Virus record (IMG/VR): IMGVR_UViG_3300009684_000081
Location: 1-36,296 of that record
DNA from: a virus
DNA length: 36,296 bases
Strand: one strand, 5' to 3'
Below the pieces are notes generated by a model that saw only the letters and a program-made list of their open reading frames with translations, did not search any database and had not been told where the DNA came from. Positions 1-5,782 of this stretch are shown one piece after another. Numbering within the stretch: position 1 is the stretch's first letter; the number at the start of each line of letters is the position of its first letter. A program made the position numbers and the translations under genes.

Positions 1-519
1 ATGGTTATTGAATATGCCCAACTAATGTCAACCGCTCATCGTGTCCTTGATGGTGAAATGTACCTTGATAAGACAGCTAACAATCGTAGTATCAAAAGAT
101 GGCGATTGTTAGATGAACGTGAACAAAGATTGATGAAACCCACAATGATGAATCATCCTTCTGCTATTTGGTTGCGTCAAAGTGATAAAAACTATTTGTG
201 GTTATACCAGATGTGGTGTGAATTGCTAAAAGAATTTACTTATCGCTACGGTAAAATTCATGCAACGGCACGATTGATACCAGACTTAGCTAAAGTACCA
301 GAAAAATGTCCTACCGGTTCATTTACTGGTCCTACTCCCGCTATGCCTGATGATTGTAAAGTTTCTGGCAATTCTTTACAGTCATATCACAATTATTATG
401 TAATGAAGAAAAGTCATTTATGGTCATGGAAAGGTAAAATAAATAGTAGAAAACAACCACAATGGTTTACTGAAATGATTGAACCTTTAACTATGAATAC
501 ACTTAATGCCAACTTATAA
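1..519 (+). CDS. Conserved phage protein, 5'-truncated by the window edge
   Basis: The reading frame is open from base 1 and ends at a TAA, giving 172 visible residues. I recognise a phage family whose members usually begin with a short segment rich in HCDKH-type residues followed by a 'VxxAQLLSTAHRVLDG' stretch. Here the first visible residues already match that second stretch (AQLMSTAHRVLDG), so the ATG at base 1 is probably internal and about 20 residues lie upstream. Further family signatures are NHPSAIWLR (about 52-60), the EFTYRYGKIHAT block (about 78-89) and AMPDDCK followed by a YHNYYVMKK block. Some relatives carry the label pyrimidine-dimer DNA glycosylase, which I cannot confirm because the sequence does not resemble T4 DenV. 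The end overlaps the next gene by 14 nt in another frame. Family assignment is fairly sure; function is unknown. Confidence 0.75.
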   Translation: MVIEYAQLMSTAHRVLDGEMYLDKTANNRSIKRWRLLDEREQRLMKPTMMNHPSAIWLRQSDKNYLWLYQMWCELLKEFTYRYGKIHATARLIPDLAKVPEKCPTGSFTGPTPAMPDDCKVSGNSLQSYHNYYVMKKSHLWSWKGKINSRKQPQWFTEMIEPLTMNTLNANL

Positions 520-817
520 TTTTTTAGATACAAAAACAAATGAAGAAATAGAAATCTTTATGCCGTGGTCCCAGCGTGAGGAATTTCTTAAAATTAATCC
601 GTGGATGGAACCAATCATAACTGCACCAGCAATTGTGTCTGGTGTATCCTCAAAGAAAGCACCTTCAGGATTTAATGAGGTGTTATCAAAGGTAGCAGAA
701 GCTCATCCTACTAGTGTTGTAGGCCAGCGACACGGACAAAAATCCATTAAACAAGTTCAAACCGAACAAGTGGTTAAAAAACACGTTGATAGAGTTGTAA
801 AGAGAATGAAAAAATGA
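506..817 (+). CDS. Small FmdB-like conserved phage protein without zinc ribbon cysteines
   Basis: The protein has 103 residues. Its N-terminus (MPTYNFLDTKTNEEIEIFM) has the 'MPTYxFxxxxT' pattern of FmdB-family zinc-ribbon proteins, but there are no cysteines, so no metal site can form. The middle has a conserved GFNEVLSKVAEAHPTS stretch that I associate with a family common in T4-like marine phages. The C-terminus is very basic (VVKKHVDRVVKRMKK), which suggests contact with nucleic acid, though that is inference. The start overlaps the upstream gene and the stop overlaps the downstream ATG by 4 nt, so the three genes are probably translationally coupled. Function unknown. Confidence 0.75.
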   Translation: MPTYNFLDTKTNEEIEIFMPWSQREEFLKINPWMEPIITAPAIVSGVSSKKAPSGFNEVLSKVAEAHPTSVVGQRHGQKSIKQVQTEQVVKKHVDRVVKRMKK

Positions 818-1494
818 TATTTAACCATGTGAAGTTGCCTGAATTAGATTTTGATTTGATAGCGGAAACCACCGATAGTGGTCGGCGCTATGTTACACCA
901 AGTGGTAATGCATACCCATCGGTCACCACAGTTTTAGGTTCATATAATAAAAAAGCTATTATGGAATGGAGAGCTCGTGTAGGCGAAGAAACTGCAAATA
1001 AGATATCAGGTAAAGCCTCACGCCGTGGTACCGCATTACACACCATTTGCGAAAAGTATTTGCTAAATGAAATGTCTGATATGAAAATGCAAACAATGAT
1101 GCCAAACATCAAGGAATTGTTTCTTCAGTTAAGACCAGAACTAGATAGTAATATTGGCGATATATACTCATTAGAACAGGCTCTTTATTCTGATAGATTA
1201 AGAGTTGCTGGCCGTGTTGATTGTATAGCTCAATGGGGTGGTAAGATTTCAGTAATTGATTATAAGACCTCTACAAAGTTAAAGTTTGAAGAAAACATCC
1301 TCAATTACTTTATGCAATGCTCGGCATATGCTGAAATGTTTGGTGAAATTACAGGTAAACCTATTGACCAATTAGTAGTTGCCATAGCTGTGGAAGAAGC
1401 TTCACCACAAATATTCGTAAGAAGCAAGGCACCATATATTGGGCAATTAGAGCAGTATATTAATAAATATCACTTGACAAATACAGTTAATTAG
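814..1494 (+). CDS. PD-(D/E)XK exonuclease (RecB/AddB-type nuclease fold)
   Basis: The 226-residue protein carries the ordered motifs of a RecB-like PD-(D/E)XK nuclease: RGTALH with His76, a candidate acidic residue at Glu121, GRVDC with Asp136, and the DYK triad core at Asp149-Lys151, followed by a QCSAYAEM helix typical of motif QxxxY. These residues bind the catalytic metal and cut DNA. Stand-alone proteins of this size occur in many T4-like marine phages and are annotated as exonucleases, probably for recombination or host DNA breakdown. The ATG overlaps the preceding stop (ATGA). The last codons overlap the -35 element of the tmRNA promoter. Nuclease assignment is strong; the exact substrate is unknown. 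Confidence 0.88.
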   Translation: MIFNHVKLPELDFDLIAETTDSGRRYVTPSGNAYPSVTTVLGSYNKKAIMEWRARVGEETANKISGKASRRGTALHTICEKYLLNEMSDMKMQTMMPNIKELFLQLRPELDSNIGDIYSLEQALYSDRLRVAGRVDCIAQWGGKISVIDYKTSTKLKFEENILNYFMQCSAYAEMFGEITGKPIDQLVVAIAVEEASPQIFVRSKAPYIGQLEQYINKYHLTNTVN

Positions 1495-1502
1495 TGTATA
1501 AT
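1474..1502 (+). promoter_or_regulatory. Consensus sigma70 promoter for the tmRNA gene
   Basis: TTGACA at 1474-1479, a 17-bp spacer and TATAAT at 1497-1502 match the sigma70 consensus at all twelve positions. Transcription would start near 1509, just before the acceptor piece of the tmRNA. The -35 and spacer overlap the end of the exonuclease gene. Confidence 0.9.
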
Positions 1503-1581
1503 GGCAATATCAGTAAAGAATTCGTTGAAGTTTTTAGAAAGTTGTTGTGGACATGGGTGCGATTCCCATCACCTCCACCAA

Positions 1582-1637
1582 AAGCATACTACCGAACCGA
1601 GTTATCGGTAGCAAGGCCAAAAGGCTGTAGTATGCTT
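1582..1637 (+). other. Intervening segment of the permuted tmRNA (removed during maturation)
   Basis: An 11-bp perfect inverted repeat (1582-1592 with 1627-1637) encloses smaller hairpins, including TACCGA/TCGGTA (1590-1595/1605-1610, an alternative to the outer end) and GCC/GGC. It links the encoded CCA of the acceptor piece to the 5' end of the coding piece. In characterised permuted tmRNAs this linker is excised to give two RNA chains. Confidence 0.8.
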
Positions 1638-1722
1638 CTGATGGGGGTGCCTAGGCTCGACATGACAGTAAGTATAAAAATGGAGAATCGGCAGAGTAGC
1701 CGTAAAAACTAAAATAATAACC

Positions 1723-1755
1723 GCAAACGATAATAAGTTCGCATTAGCTGCCTAA
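1723..1755 (+). other. tmRNA tag reading frame
   Basis: Codons GCA to GCC encode ANDNKFALAA, followed by TAA. The C-terminal LAA matches the degron recognised by ClpXP in known tags, and AND is the usual proteobacterial tag start. An adenine lies four bases before the GCA resume codon, as in E. coli tmRNA. Confidence 0.92.
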
Positions 1756-1772
1756 AAACTGCTTAGGGTTTA

Positions 1773-1810
1773 GGTGAGTTCCTCGTAACAGAATACTCAC
1801 CACTTTTATT
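1773..1810 (+). terminator. Hairpin with short T tract at the end of the tmRNA coding piece
   Basis: GGTGAGT (1773-1779) pairs with ACTCACC (1795-1801), seven pairs, followed by ACTTTTATT. It may be a tmRNA helix, a partial terminator, or both. The T tract is short, so read-through into the small gene at 1825 is possible. Confidence 0.45.
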
Positions 1811-1824
1811 AATAAGGAAATTAT

Positions 1825-1980
1825 ATGAAGAAGATTATTGCTCTCGTAACCGCAACTTTCGCTGTAACAGTTTTCGCAGCTGAGCCAGCAAAAAAGCCAG
1901 AAGCTAAACCTGTTGCAAAACCTGCTGCTACTAAAGCTGCACCAGCTGCACCTGCACCAACAGCACCAGTAAAGAAATAA
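1825..1980 (+). CDS. Small secreted Ala/Pro/Lys-rich protein (51 aa)
   Basis: The ATG at 1825 follows AAGGAA (1814-1819) at a good spacing. The product is 51 residues: a basic start (MKK), a hydrophobic core (IIALVTATFAVTVFA) and an AxA-type cleavage site ending near Ala19, which is a convincing signal peptide. The remaining roughly 32 residues are almost only Ala, Pro and Lys, so the mature peptide is likely disordered and positively charged in the periplasm. Similar Lys/Ala/Pro-rich exported peptides are common in beta-proteobacterial genomes, which hints at a host origin. The gene sits between the tmRNA and a terminator and may share the tmRNA promoter. Role unknown. Confidence 0.75.
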   Translation: MKKIIALVTATFAVTVFAAEPAKKPEAKPVAKPAATKAAPAAPAPTAPVKK

Positions 1981-1992
1981 TAATTAAGGTTC

Positions 1993-2030
1993 GTGGGTTA
2001 CCTTTACCAAAAACCCACCCATTTTTATTT
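1993..2030 (+). terminator. Rho-independent-like terminator
   Basis: GTGGGTT (1993-1999) pairs with AACCCAC (2012-2018), seven pairs with a 12-nt loop, followed by CCATTTTTATTT. It lies 12 bases after the small secreted-protein gene and would end the tmRNA transcription unit. Confidence 0.75.
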
Positions 2031-2043
2031 GTTATGATGATAT

Positions 2044-2283
2044 ATGCCTTTTTTAATTGAGAAAATTGAACCAGTAAAAGAAATCCAAAAGATTGAAATA
2101 CAACCTTCTATTGATAAGGTTGAAAATTCTTCCGTTGCCTCAACTGAAGCAATCTTTATTTTCTGTGCCATCTTTGTAATATACTTACTCAGAGCACCAT
2201 TGATTGCTCTTTCACTAATCATTTTTAAGTTCATCATCATAGCCATATTTGTTTATTCTGGATACATTTTACTAATACAATGA
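2044..2283 (+). CDS. Small predicted membrane protein
   Basis: The 79-residue product has a charged N-terminal third (alternating Glu, Lys and Ile) and two hydrophobic segments at about 35-50 and 53-78, separated by one arginine. This would suit a small inner-membrane protein with a helical hairpin, possibly a holin or superinfection protein, but nothing identifies it. There is no clear Shine-Dalgarno before the ATG and a terminator lies just upstream, so expression needs another promoter or read-through. I do not recognise a family. Confidence 0.5.
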   Translation: MPFLIEKIEPVKEIQKIEIQPSIDKVENSSVASTEAIFIFCAIFVIYLLRAPLIALSLIIFKFIIIAIFVYSGYILLIQ

Positions 2284-2317
2284 TTGCTAACAAAAATATG
2301 GAATTTAGGAGAAAATA

Positions 2318-2968
2318 ATGCGTGTGTTTATGAATGGTTATCCAAACCATTGGATTTCACCCTATACTGTTATTGACTATCTATTCTTTTGGACAGATTG
2401 GTCTAAATGTTCACGGAATAAAGGCATTGTTGAGGATAAAGATTTTGTTGACCATCCTGCATGGGTTGATAAGTTGGTTAATTATCTGAATCCTTTTTGC
2501 ACGGCACTATCAGCAGTTCGCAAAGCATTCAGCCCAACAATTCGTTATGTAAAGATTGACCGATATGATACATGGTCAATGGATGACACATTGGCTCACA
2601 TCATTCTACCAATGTTAAAGCAATTAAATGAAACTAAACAAGGTGCACCTTTTACCGAAGATGAGGATGTACCAGAAGAATTAAGAAGCACCAATGCTGA
2701 TCCAAAAGAAAATGAATGGGACACCGATTCAAATCACTTCAAGCGTTGGGATTATATTATGAATGAAATGATTTGGGCATTTGAGCAAAAGATATCCGAT
2801 GATGCTGAAGCACAGTTCTTTGACCATTCTGCAGGTAATTATAAGTTACCTTGGGATAAAGACTATATTGGACCAAAATATGATAAAGAGGGCCATGAAA
2901 AACACACCAATCGTATGCAAAATGGTTTTAGATTATTTGGGCGCTACTATTCCAACCTCTGGGATTAA
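2318..2968 (+). CDS. Conserved hypothetical protein of T4-like aquatic phages
   Basis: The 216-residue protein starts after a good AGGAG site. It resembles a family I know from T4-like cyanophages, with conserved blocks NHWISPYTVIDYLFFWTDW (10-28), KIDRYDTWSMDDTLAHIILPMLKQL (about 79-103), KQGAPFTEDEDVPEEL and a C-terminal tryptophan/tyrosine-rich region ending GRYYSNLWD. The high aromatic and acidic content suggests a soluble globular protein. No catalytic motif is visible and no function is established as far as I know. It is followed immediately by the oxygenase gene. Confidence 0.8.
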   Translation: MRVFMNGYPNHWISPYTVIDYLFFWTDWSKCSRNKGIVEDKDFVDHPAWVDKLVNYLNPFCTALSAVRKAFSPTIRYVKIDRYDTWSMDDTLAHIILPMLKQLNETKQGAPFTEDEDVPEELRSTNADPKENEWDTDSNHFKRWDYIMNEMIWAFEQKISDDAEAQFFDHSAGNYKLPWDKDYIGPKYDKEGHEKHTNRMQNGFRLFGRYYSNLWD

Positions 2969-2970
2969 AA

Positions 2971-3540
2971 TTGCAAAAAAATTTAAGTGACTACATCAAA
3001 ATATATCATAATCATATTGATGATGATATCTGTAAACAAACAATAGATGAATTAAATGCTGCTGTATGGCATGAACACACCTTTGACGATTATGATAACA
3101 AAACTAAAATTAAATTAAGTGGTAATCAAGAATTATCAACATCATATGATAATGTTTCCACAAAAGATGTATTGATGAAAAAAATTTGGGAAGGATTGAA
3201 TCAATATATTATTAAAGATTTTCATTTCTCATGGTTTGATGGATGGAATGGTTTTACTCCATTGAGATTTAATCAGTATAAAGAAAATAAAAAAATGGCT
3301 GAGCATTGTGACCATATTATTATCAATGAAGCAGGAACAAGAAAAGGTATTCCTGTTTTAAGTATTATTGGTTCATTAAACGATGATTATGAAGGTGGCG
3401 AGTTTATCATGTTTCAAGATGAAGAAATTAAACTGAAGCAAGGCGACTTAATGATATTTCCATCAATATTCCTGTATCCACATAGAGTAGAACCAGTAAC
3501 CAAGGGAGTTAGGAATACTTTCGTATCATGGGTTTGGTGA
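2971..3540 (+). CDS. 2-oxoglutarate/Fe(II)-dependent dioxygenase
   Basis: The product (189 aa from a TTG start) has the jelly-roll dioxygenase signature: HxD iron ligands His112 and Asp114, distal iron ligand His171, and Arg181 ten residues later for 2-oxoglutarate binding. GGEFIMFQ and the GDLMIFPS strand typical of prolyl-4-hydroxylase-like proteins lie between. These enzymes hydroxylate protein, nucleotide or small-molecule substrates and are frequent in aquatic T4-like phages, where substrates are unknown. The TTG lies two bases after the upstream stop, has no obvious ribosome-binding site, and is the least certain point; coupling to the upstream gene is likely. Family assignment is strong. 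Confidence 0.85.
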   Translation: MQKNLSDYIKIYHNHIDDDICKQTIDELNAAVWHEHTFDDYDNKTKIKLSGNQELSTSYDNVSTKDVLMKKIWEGLNQYIIKDFHFSWFDGWNGFTPLRFNQYKENKKMAEHCDHIIINEAGTRKGIPVLSIIGSLNDDYEGGEFIMFQDEEIKLKQGDLMIFPSIFLYPHRVEPVTKGVRNTFVSWVW

Positions 3541-3551
3541 ATTAAAAAATG

Positions 3552-3559
3552 CATAAATA
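3552..3559 (+). promoter_or_regulatory. Late-promoter-like octamer CATAAATA
   Basis: CATAAATA differs from the T4 late-promoter octamer TATAAATA by one base. Transcription would start near 3565, at the base of the hairpin 3563-3591, and run into the gene at 3618. Confidence 0.5.
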
Positions 3560-3562
3560 GAG

Positions 3563-3602
3563 TACCAACAACACACACACAACCGTTGGTAACACACACA
3601 CA
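3563..3602 (+). promoter_or_regulatory. 5'-leader hairpin with CA-repeat tracts
   Basis: TACCAAC (3563-3569) pairs with GTTGGTA (3585-3591). The loop is an ACACACACAC tract and a second AC repeat fills 3592-3601, just before the AAAGGAG ribosome-binding site. This unusual leader probably affects transcript stability or translation of the gene at 3618. Confidence 0.55.
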
Positions 3603-3617
3603 GAAAGGAGTATTATT

Positions 3618-3893
3618 ATGAGTTTGTCCCCCTTTGAAATCCGAATGGAATTATTAAAAATGTCCCTCGGTCAATTAACTGATGAGCATTACGCCCATCG
3701 GTCAGTAATAGATAATAATTGGAATCTAAAAGTAGAACTAGCTAAACAAGCTGGAACTCCTTCACCAGAACATCCAGGTTATCCACCATTCCCCACAGAA
3801 AACGAAGTCATAAAAAAGGCCGAAATCCTTAATAATTTCGTATCTCAATCGCAGCAATTACTAACAGAAAAGACTAGCAAAAAGTCCACCTGA
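3618..3893 (+). CDS. Small conserved hypothetical protein (T4-like phage family)
   Basis: The 91-residue protein begins MSLSPFEIRMELLKMSLGQL and ends with an ENEVIKKAEILNNFVSQ block. This resembles a small helical family seen in many T4-like cyanophages, in which an N-terminal 'PFxIRxELLK' helix is joined by a proline-rich linker (here SPEHPGYPPFP, about 49-59) to a C-terminal helix. It starts after a strong AAAGGAG site at good spacing and has its own unusual leader. Its coding sequence ends next to the SleB gene leader. Function unknown. Confidence 0.75.
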   Translation: MSLSPFEIRMELLKMSLGQLTDEHYAHRSVIDNNWNLKVELAKQAGTPSPEHPGYPPFPTENEVIKKAEILNNFVSQSQQLLTEKTSKKST

Positions 3894-3900
3894 TGGGCGG

Positions 3901-3922
3901 AGGTTCACGATGGTGTGAACCT
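3901..3922 (+). promoter_or_regulatory. Perfect 8-bp hairpin before the cell-wall hydrolase gene
   Basis: AGGTTCAC (3901-3908) pairs with GTGAACCT (3915-3922), loop GATGGT. There is no T tract, so it is not a clear terminator. It lies between two genes, 22 bases before the hydrolase ATG, and may stabilise an mRNA end or affect translation. Confidence 0.5.
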
Positions 3923-3943
3923 TCCTTAACAACAAGGAGAAAT

Positions 3944-4528
3944 ATGCGAAGTAACCAATATTTAATTTTAGGTATTTTAGTATCACTAGCAGTTCTATTT
4001 ACCTTTTCAATGGTATCAGAAACGCAAGAGAGTAGATACAATTTACCATTCAACATCAAGTATAACACTATTTCAAAATCAGCACAAAAACAAGTTGATT
4101 GTTTAGCTGAAAACATTTATTATGAAGCGGCTCATGAACCTCAAGAAGGTAAAGTTGCCGTAGCATTGGTGACATTGAATCGCCTGGCATCTGGCAATTA
4201 TGGAAATGATGTGTGTAATGTAGTAAAACAAAAAACAAACATCAATGGCAATACAATCTGCCAATTCTCATGGGTCTGCCAGCCTTATCTCACAATCAAA
4301 AGCTTGACAGTTAATAACAATTTAGTATATAATGATATTAGGAATTTAGCGGTGTATGTGTTATTCAATTATGATAACATGAAAGATATTACCCAAGGCG
4401 CAACATACTATCACGCTGATTATGTTGACCCGAATTGGGGATTACCTAAGACCACTAAAATTGGGCGCCATATTTTTTATAAGCGCCAGCATGATTTACA
4501 AACAATGAAAAAGGAAATAAAACTATGA
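3944..4528 (+). CDS. Membrane-anchored SleB-type cell-wall hydrolase
   Basis: I place the start at 3944, after AAGGAG at 3935-3940, rather than at the upstream in-frame ATG at 3893, which overlaps the previous gene and the hairpin. The 194-residue protein has an N-terminal hydrophobic segment (about 6-24, LILGILVSLAVLFTF) and then a Hydrolase_2/SleB domain: VDCLAENIYYEAAHEPQEGK (51-70), where Glu61 matches the catalytic Glu of SleB lytic transglycosylases, followed by VALVTLNRL, an ICQFSW motif, and a C-terminal ATYYHADYVDPNW block. It would cut peptidoglycan. The single N-terminal membrane segment fits a signal-anchor-release endolysin. Two small membrane proteins follow, giving a possible lysis cluster. 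A sigma70 promoter lies inside the gene. Confidence 0.87.
   Translation: MRSNQYLILGILVSLAVLFTFSMVSETQESRYNLPFNIKYNTISKSAQKQVDCLAENIYYEAAHEPQEGKVAVALVTLNRLASGNYGNDVCNVVKQKTNINGNTICQFSWVCQPYLTIKSLTVNNNLVYNDIRNLAVYVLFNYDNMKDITQGATYYHADYVDPNWGLPKTTKIGRHIFYKRQHDLQTMKKEIKL
4304..4333 (+). promoter_or_regulatory. Consensus sigma70 promoter inside the hydrolase gene
   Basis: TTGACA (4304-4309), an 18-bp spacer and TATAAT (4328-4333) match consensus at all positions. Transcription from about 4340 would feed the two small membrane proteins, gp33, gp59 and the nucleotidase downstream. Confidence 0.75.
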
Positions 4529-4764
4529 GTAACTTCATTTTTACTGAAATTAGAACCATCTTTCTATCGGCCACACTTGTTGCAGTATCAGCGATTGTTG
4601 GCTTAACATATTATAATGTTAATGATAGGATTTTGATGTCAAAAAATATTGATGCCGCAATAGCTAAAAGTGTTGACCCTCTATCTGTAAGATGTTCATT
4701 TGTGATACAGAGTGATACCATCTGTGTAGCATACGCAGCTGCTCAAGGCGCATCAAGAAAATAA
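4525..4764 (+). CDS. Small single-span membrane protein
   Basis: The 79-residue product has one hydrophobic segment at about 11-28 (TIFLSATLVAVSAIVGLTYY), then a conserved-looking tail with KNIDAAIAKSVDPLSVRCSF and DTICVAYAAA. I associate this tail with small proteins in several aquatic phages, but no function is known to me. Two cysteines in the tail could form a disulphide in the periplasm. The ATG overlaps the hydrolase stop by 4 nt (ATGA), so translation is probably coupled, which supports a role alongside the hydrolase. Confidence 0.72.
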   Translation: MSNFIFTEIRTIFLSATLVAVSAIVGLTYYNVNDRILMSKNIDAAIAKSVDPLSVRCSFVIQSDTICVAYAAAQGASRK

Positions 4765-4766
4765 TA

Positions 4767-4946
4767 ATGAAAACGATTCTGCTGGTTATATCATTAATCT
4801 TATGTGTCTTGGTGGTAGTATCGCACATTACTTTTAATTATGGTAAATATCCTATTATAAGGTATGATTGTAGCATAGCAGAGATTTCACCTGATTATCC
4901 AATTGAAATTAAAAAAGAATGCCGTAAATTGAGAAATAAAACATGA
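4767..4946 (+). CDS. Small exported or membrane-anchored protein (59 aa)
   Basis: ATG at 4767 lies two bases after the previous stop. The 59-residue product has an N-terminal hydrophobic segment (MKTILLVISLILCVLVVVS) acting as signal peptide or anchor, then a short soluble tail with YDCSIAEISPDYPIEIKKEC. The 'DCxIAEISPDxPxxVKxxC' pattern recurs in small proteins of T4-like aquatic phages, with the two cysteines conserved. Gene order (hydrolase, one-span protein, this protein) resembles a lysis cassette, and a spanin or holin-accessory role is possible but unproved. Confidence 0.7.
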   Translation: MKTILLVISLILCVLVVVSHITFNYGKYPIIRYDCSIAEISPDYPIEIKKECRKLRNKT

Positions 4947-4973
4947 ATACAACTATATTATTGGAAATGAAAA

Positions 4974-5198
4974 ATGCCAACTAGAGATGAAATGGCAAAG
5001 TTTGCAAAAGAGATTGACCAGCTAGTATCGGAAACTGACTATAACTATATTGAAGCGATTGTTAATTATTGTAAGACAACTGGATTAGAGATTGAGGTAG
5101 CATCTACTTTGGTAAATGCCAACCTTAAAGCTAAACTTGAAAGCGATGCAATGGATAACAACCTATTAAAGAATAAAAGTCCTAGATTACCTATATGA
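4974..5198 (+). CDS. 33: gp33-like late-transcription coactivator
   Basis: The 74-residue protein matches the short gp33-type protein of T4-like cyanophages: an N-terminal helix (DEMAKFAKEIDQLV), a YIEAIVNYCKTTGLEIEVAS centre (about 24-43) and a NANLKAKLESDAM...LLKNKS end. T4 gp33 bridges RNA polymerase and the sliding clamp gp45 so that the gp55 sigma can fire late promoters. A gp33 gene next to gp59 and gp32 agrees with T4-like gene order. The protein is shorter than T4 gp33 (about 112 aa), as I recall for cyanophage versions. The stop overlaps the gp59 start by 4 nt. The assignment rests on remembered family similarity. Confidence 0.72.
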   Translation: MPTRDEMAKFAKEIDQLVSETDYNYIEAIVNYCKTTGLEIEVASTLVNANLKAKLESDAMDNNLLKNKSPRLPI

Positions 5199-5782
5199 TG
5201 ACAGGCTATGAAGCCTTTGCACTTTACCATACATTAAAGCTACATTTCACCAGTAGTTATGATTTTCACAAATACAATGGCAAGTGTAACATTAGTGTGA
5301 CAACATTTGAGAATCGTAAAGACAAATACCATTTTCATAAGCTGGCAAGAAAGTATCCAAACAAGGATGATTACCAAGCCTTTTTAATTGCCAATCTGTT
5401 TGAGAATAGTGAGTGCTGGGCAGGAACACTATTGCAACCTGAAGCAGATTCGGTATATTTGGATAGGCAAAAAATAATTCAATCACTTGCCTATACCTTT
5501 GAAAATGATTGTAAAGTTTTGTTTGATGATTGTAAAGATCCGAACGAGGTGCTGGCGACCTCTGGAGACTATCCAAAACTATTAACCATGGCTTTGCGTA
5601 GTGAGATATCACCAGAAACAATAATCGTCCTAAACACGATCCTGCAATTCTTGCCAATGTGGGATAGGAAGATTACCGATACATTACGCTGGCCAGATTA
5701 CCGAAGAAAGTTGACGAAGTATGCCAGCTTTCTAACTTTTGATGTTACGAAATATAAATTAATACTAAAGAGAATTATATGA
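5195..5782 (+). CDS. 59: gp59, loader of the gp41 replicative helicase
   Basis: The 195-residue protein aligns by eye with T4 gp59 over its length: YDFHKYNGKCNISVTTFENRKDKYHFHKLARKY (22-54) matches the T4 'YDVIKYNWCMRVS...RRDKYFFQKLSEKY' region. The FLIANLFENSECWAG segment matches T4 'LIFISNLVANQDAWIG', and the C-terminal half keeps the YPKLL...SPETIIVLN pattern. T4 gp59 (217 aa) binds forked DNA and gp32 and places the gp41 helicase on lagging-strand templates. The gene overlaps gp33 upstream and the nucleotidase downstream by 4 nt each and lies near gp32, its known partner. Confident assignment. Confidence 0.9.
   Translation: MMTGYEAFALYHTLKLHFTSSYDFHKYNGKCNISVTTFENRKDKYHFHKLARKYPNKDDYQAFLIANLFENSECWAGTLLQPEADSVYLDRQKIIQSLAYTFENDCKVLFDDCKDPNEVLATSGDYPKLLTMALRSEISPETIIVLNTILQFLPMWDRKITDTLRWPDYRRKLTKYASFLTFDVTKYKLILKRII

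Larger units (their letters stand above)
1509..1803 (+). ncRNA. ssrA: Permuted (two-piece) tmRNA, tag ANDNKFALAA
   Basis: The gene is circularly permuted. The 3' acceptor piece comes first: T-arm stem ATGGG/CCCAT (1553-1557/1565-1569) with a 7-nt loop, acceptor strand CACCTCC (1570-1576), discriminator A and encoded CCA (1578-1580). An intervening segment folds into an 11-bp perfect hairpin (1582-1592/1627-1637). The 5' coding piece then begins with GGGGGTG (1643-1649), which pairs with CACCTCC through seven pairs including G3.U70, the alanyl-tRNA synthetase identity pair. A CTCGAC motif follows at about 1656, a PK1-like hairpin CGGC/GCCG at 1689-1702, and the tag frame 1723-1755 reading ANDNKFALAA then TAA. 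Hairpins 1751-1767 and 1773-1801 close the coding piece. tmRNA rescues stalled ribosomes and marks products for proteolysis. Exact mature ends are estimates. Confidence 0.92.

Noticed and set aside
1541-1580. 3' half of an ordinary tRNA
   Set aside because: There is no D or anticodon arm upstream; the acceptor strand pairs with the downstream GGGGGTG instead, as in a permuted tmRNA.
1582-1637. 11-bp inverted repeat as a terminator or attachment site
   Set aside because: No T tract follows, and it sits exactly between the CCA and the 5' end of the coding piece, where the processed linker of permuted tmRNAs lies.
1494-1712. 72-codon open frame over the tmRNA region
   Set aside because: It covers the tmRNA pieces, has no ribosome-binding site and its predicted product is not protein-like; the RNA structure explains the region.
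3893-3943. Upstream in-frame start of the cell-wall hydrolase
   Set aside because: It overlaps the previous stop and a hairpin, and would add an untypical leader before the membrane segment; the ATG at 3944 has a strong AAGGAG.
4943-4984. 13-codon open frame starting at 4943
   Set aside because: Too short, no ribosome-binding site and no recognisable product.
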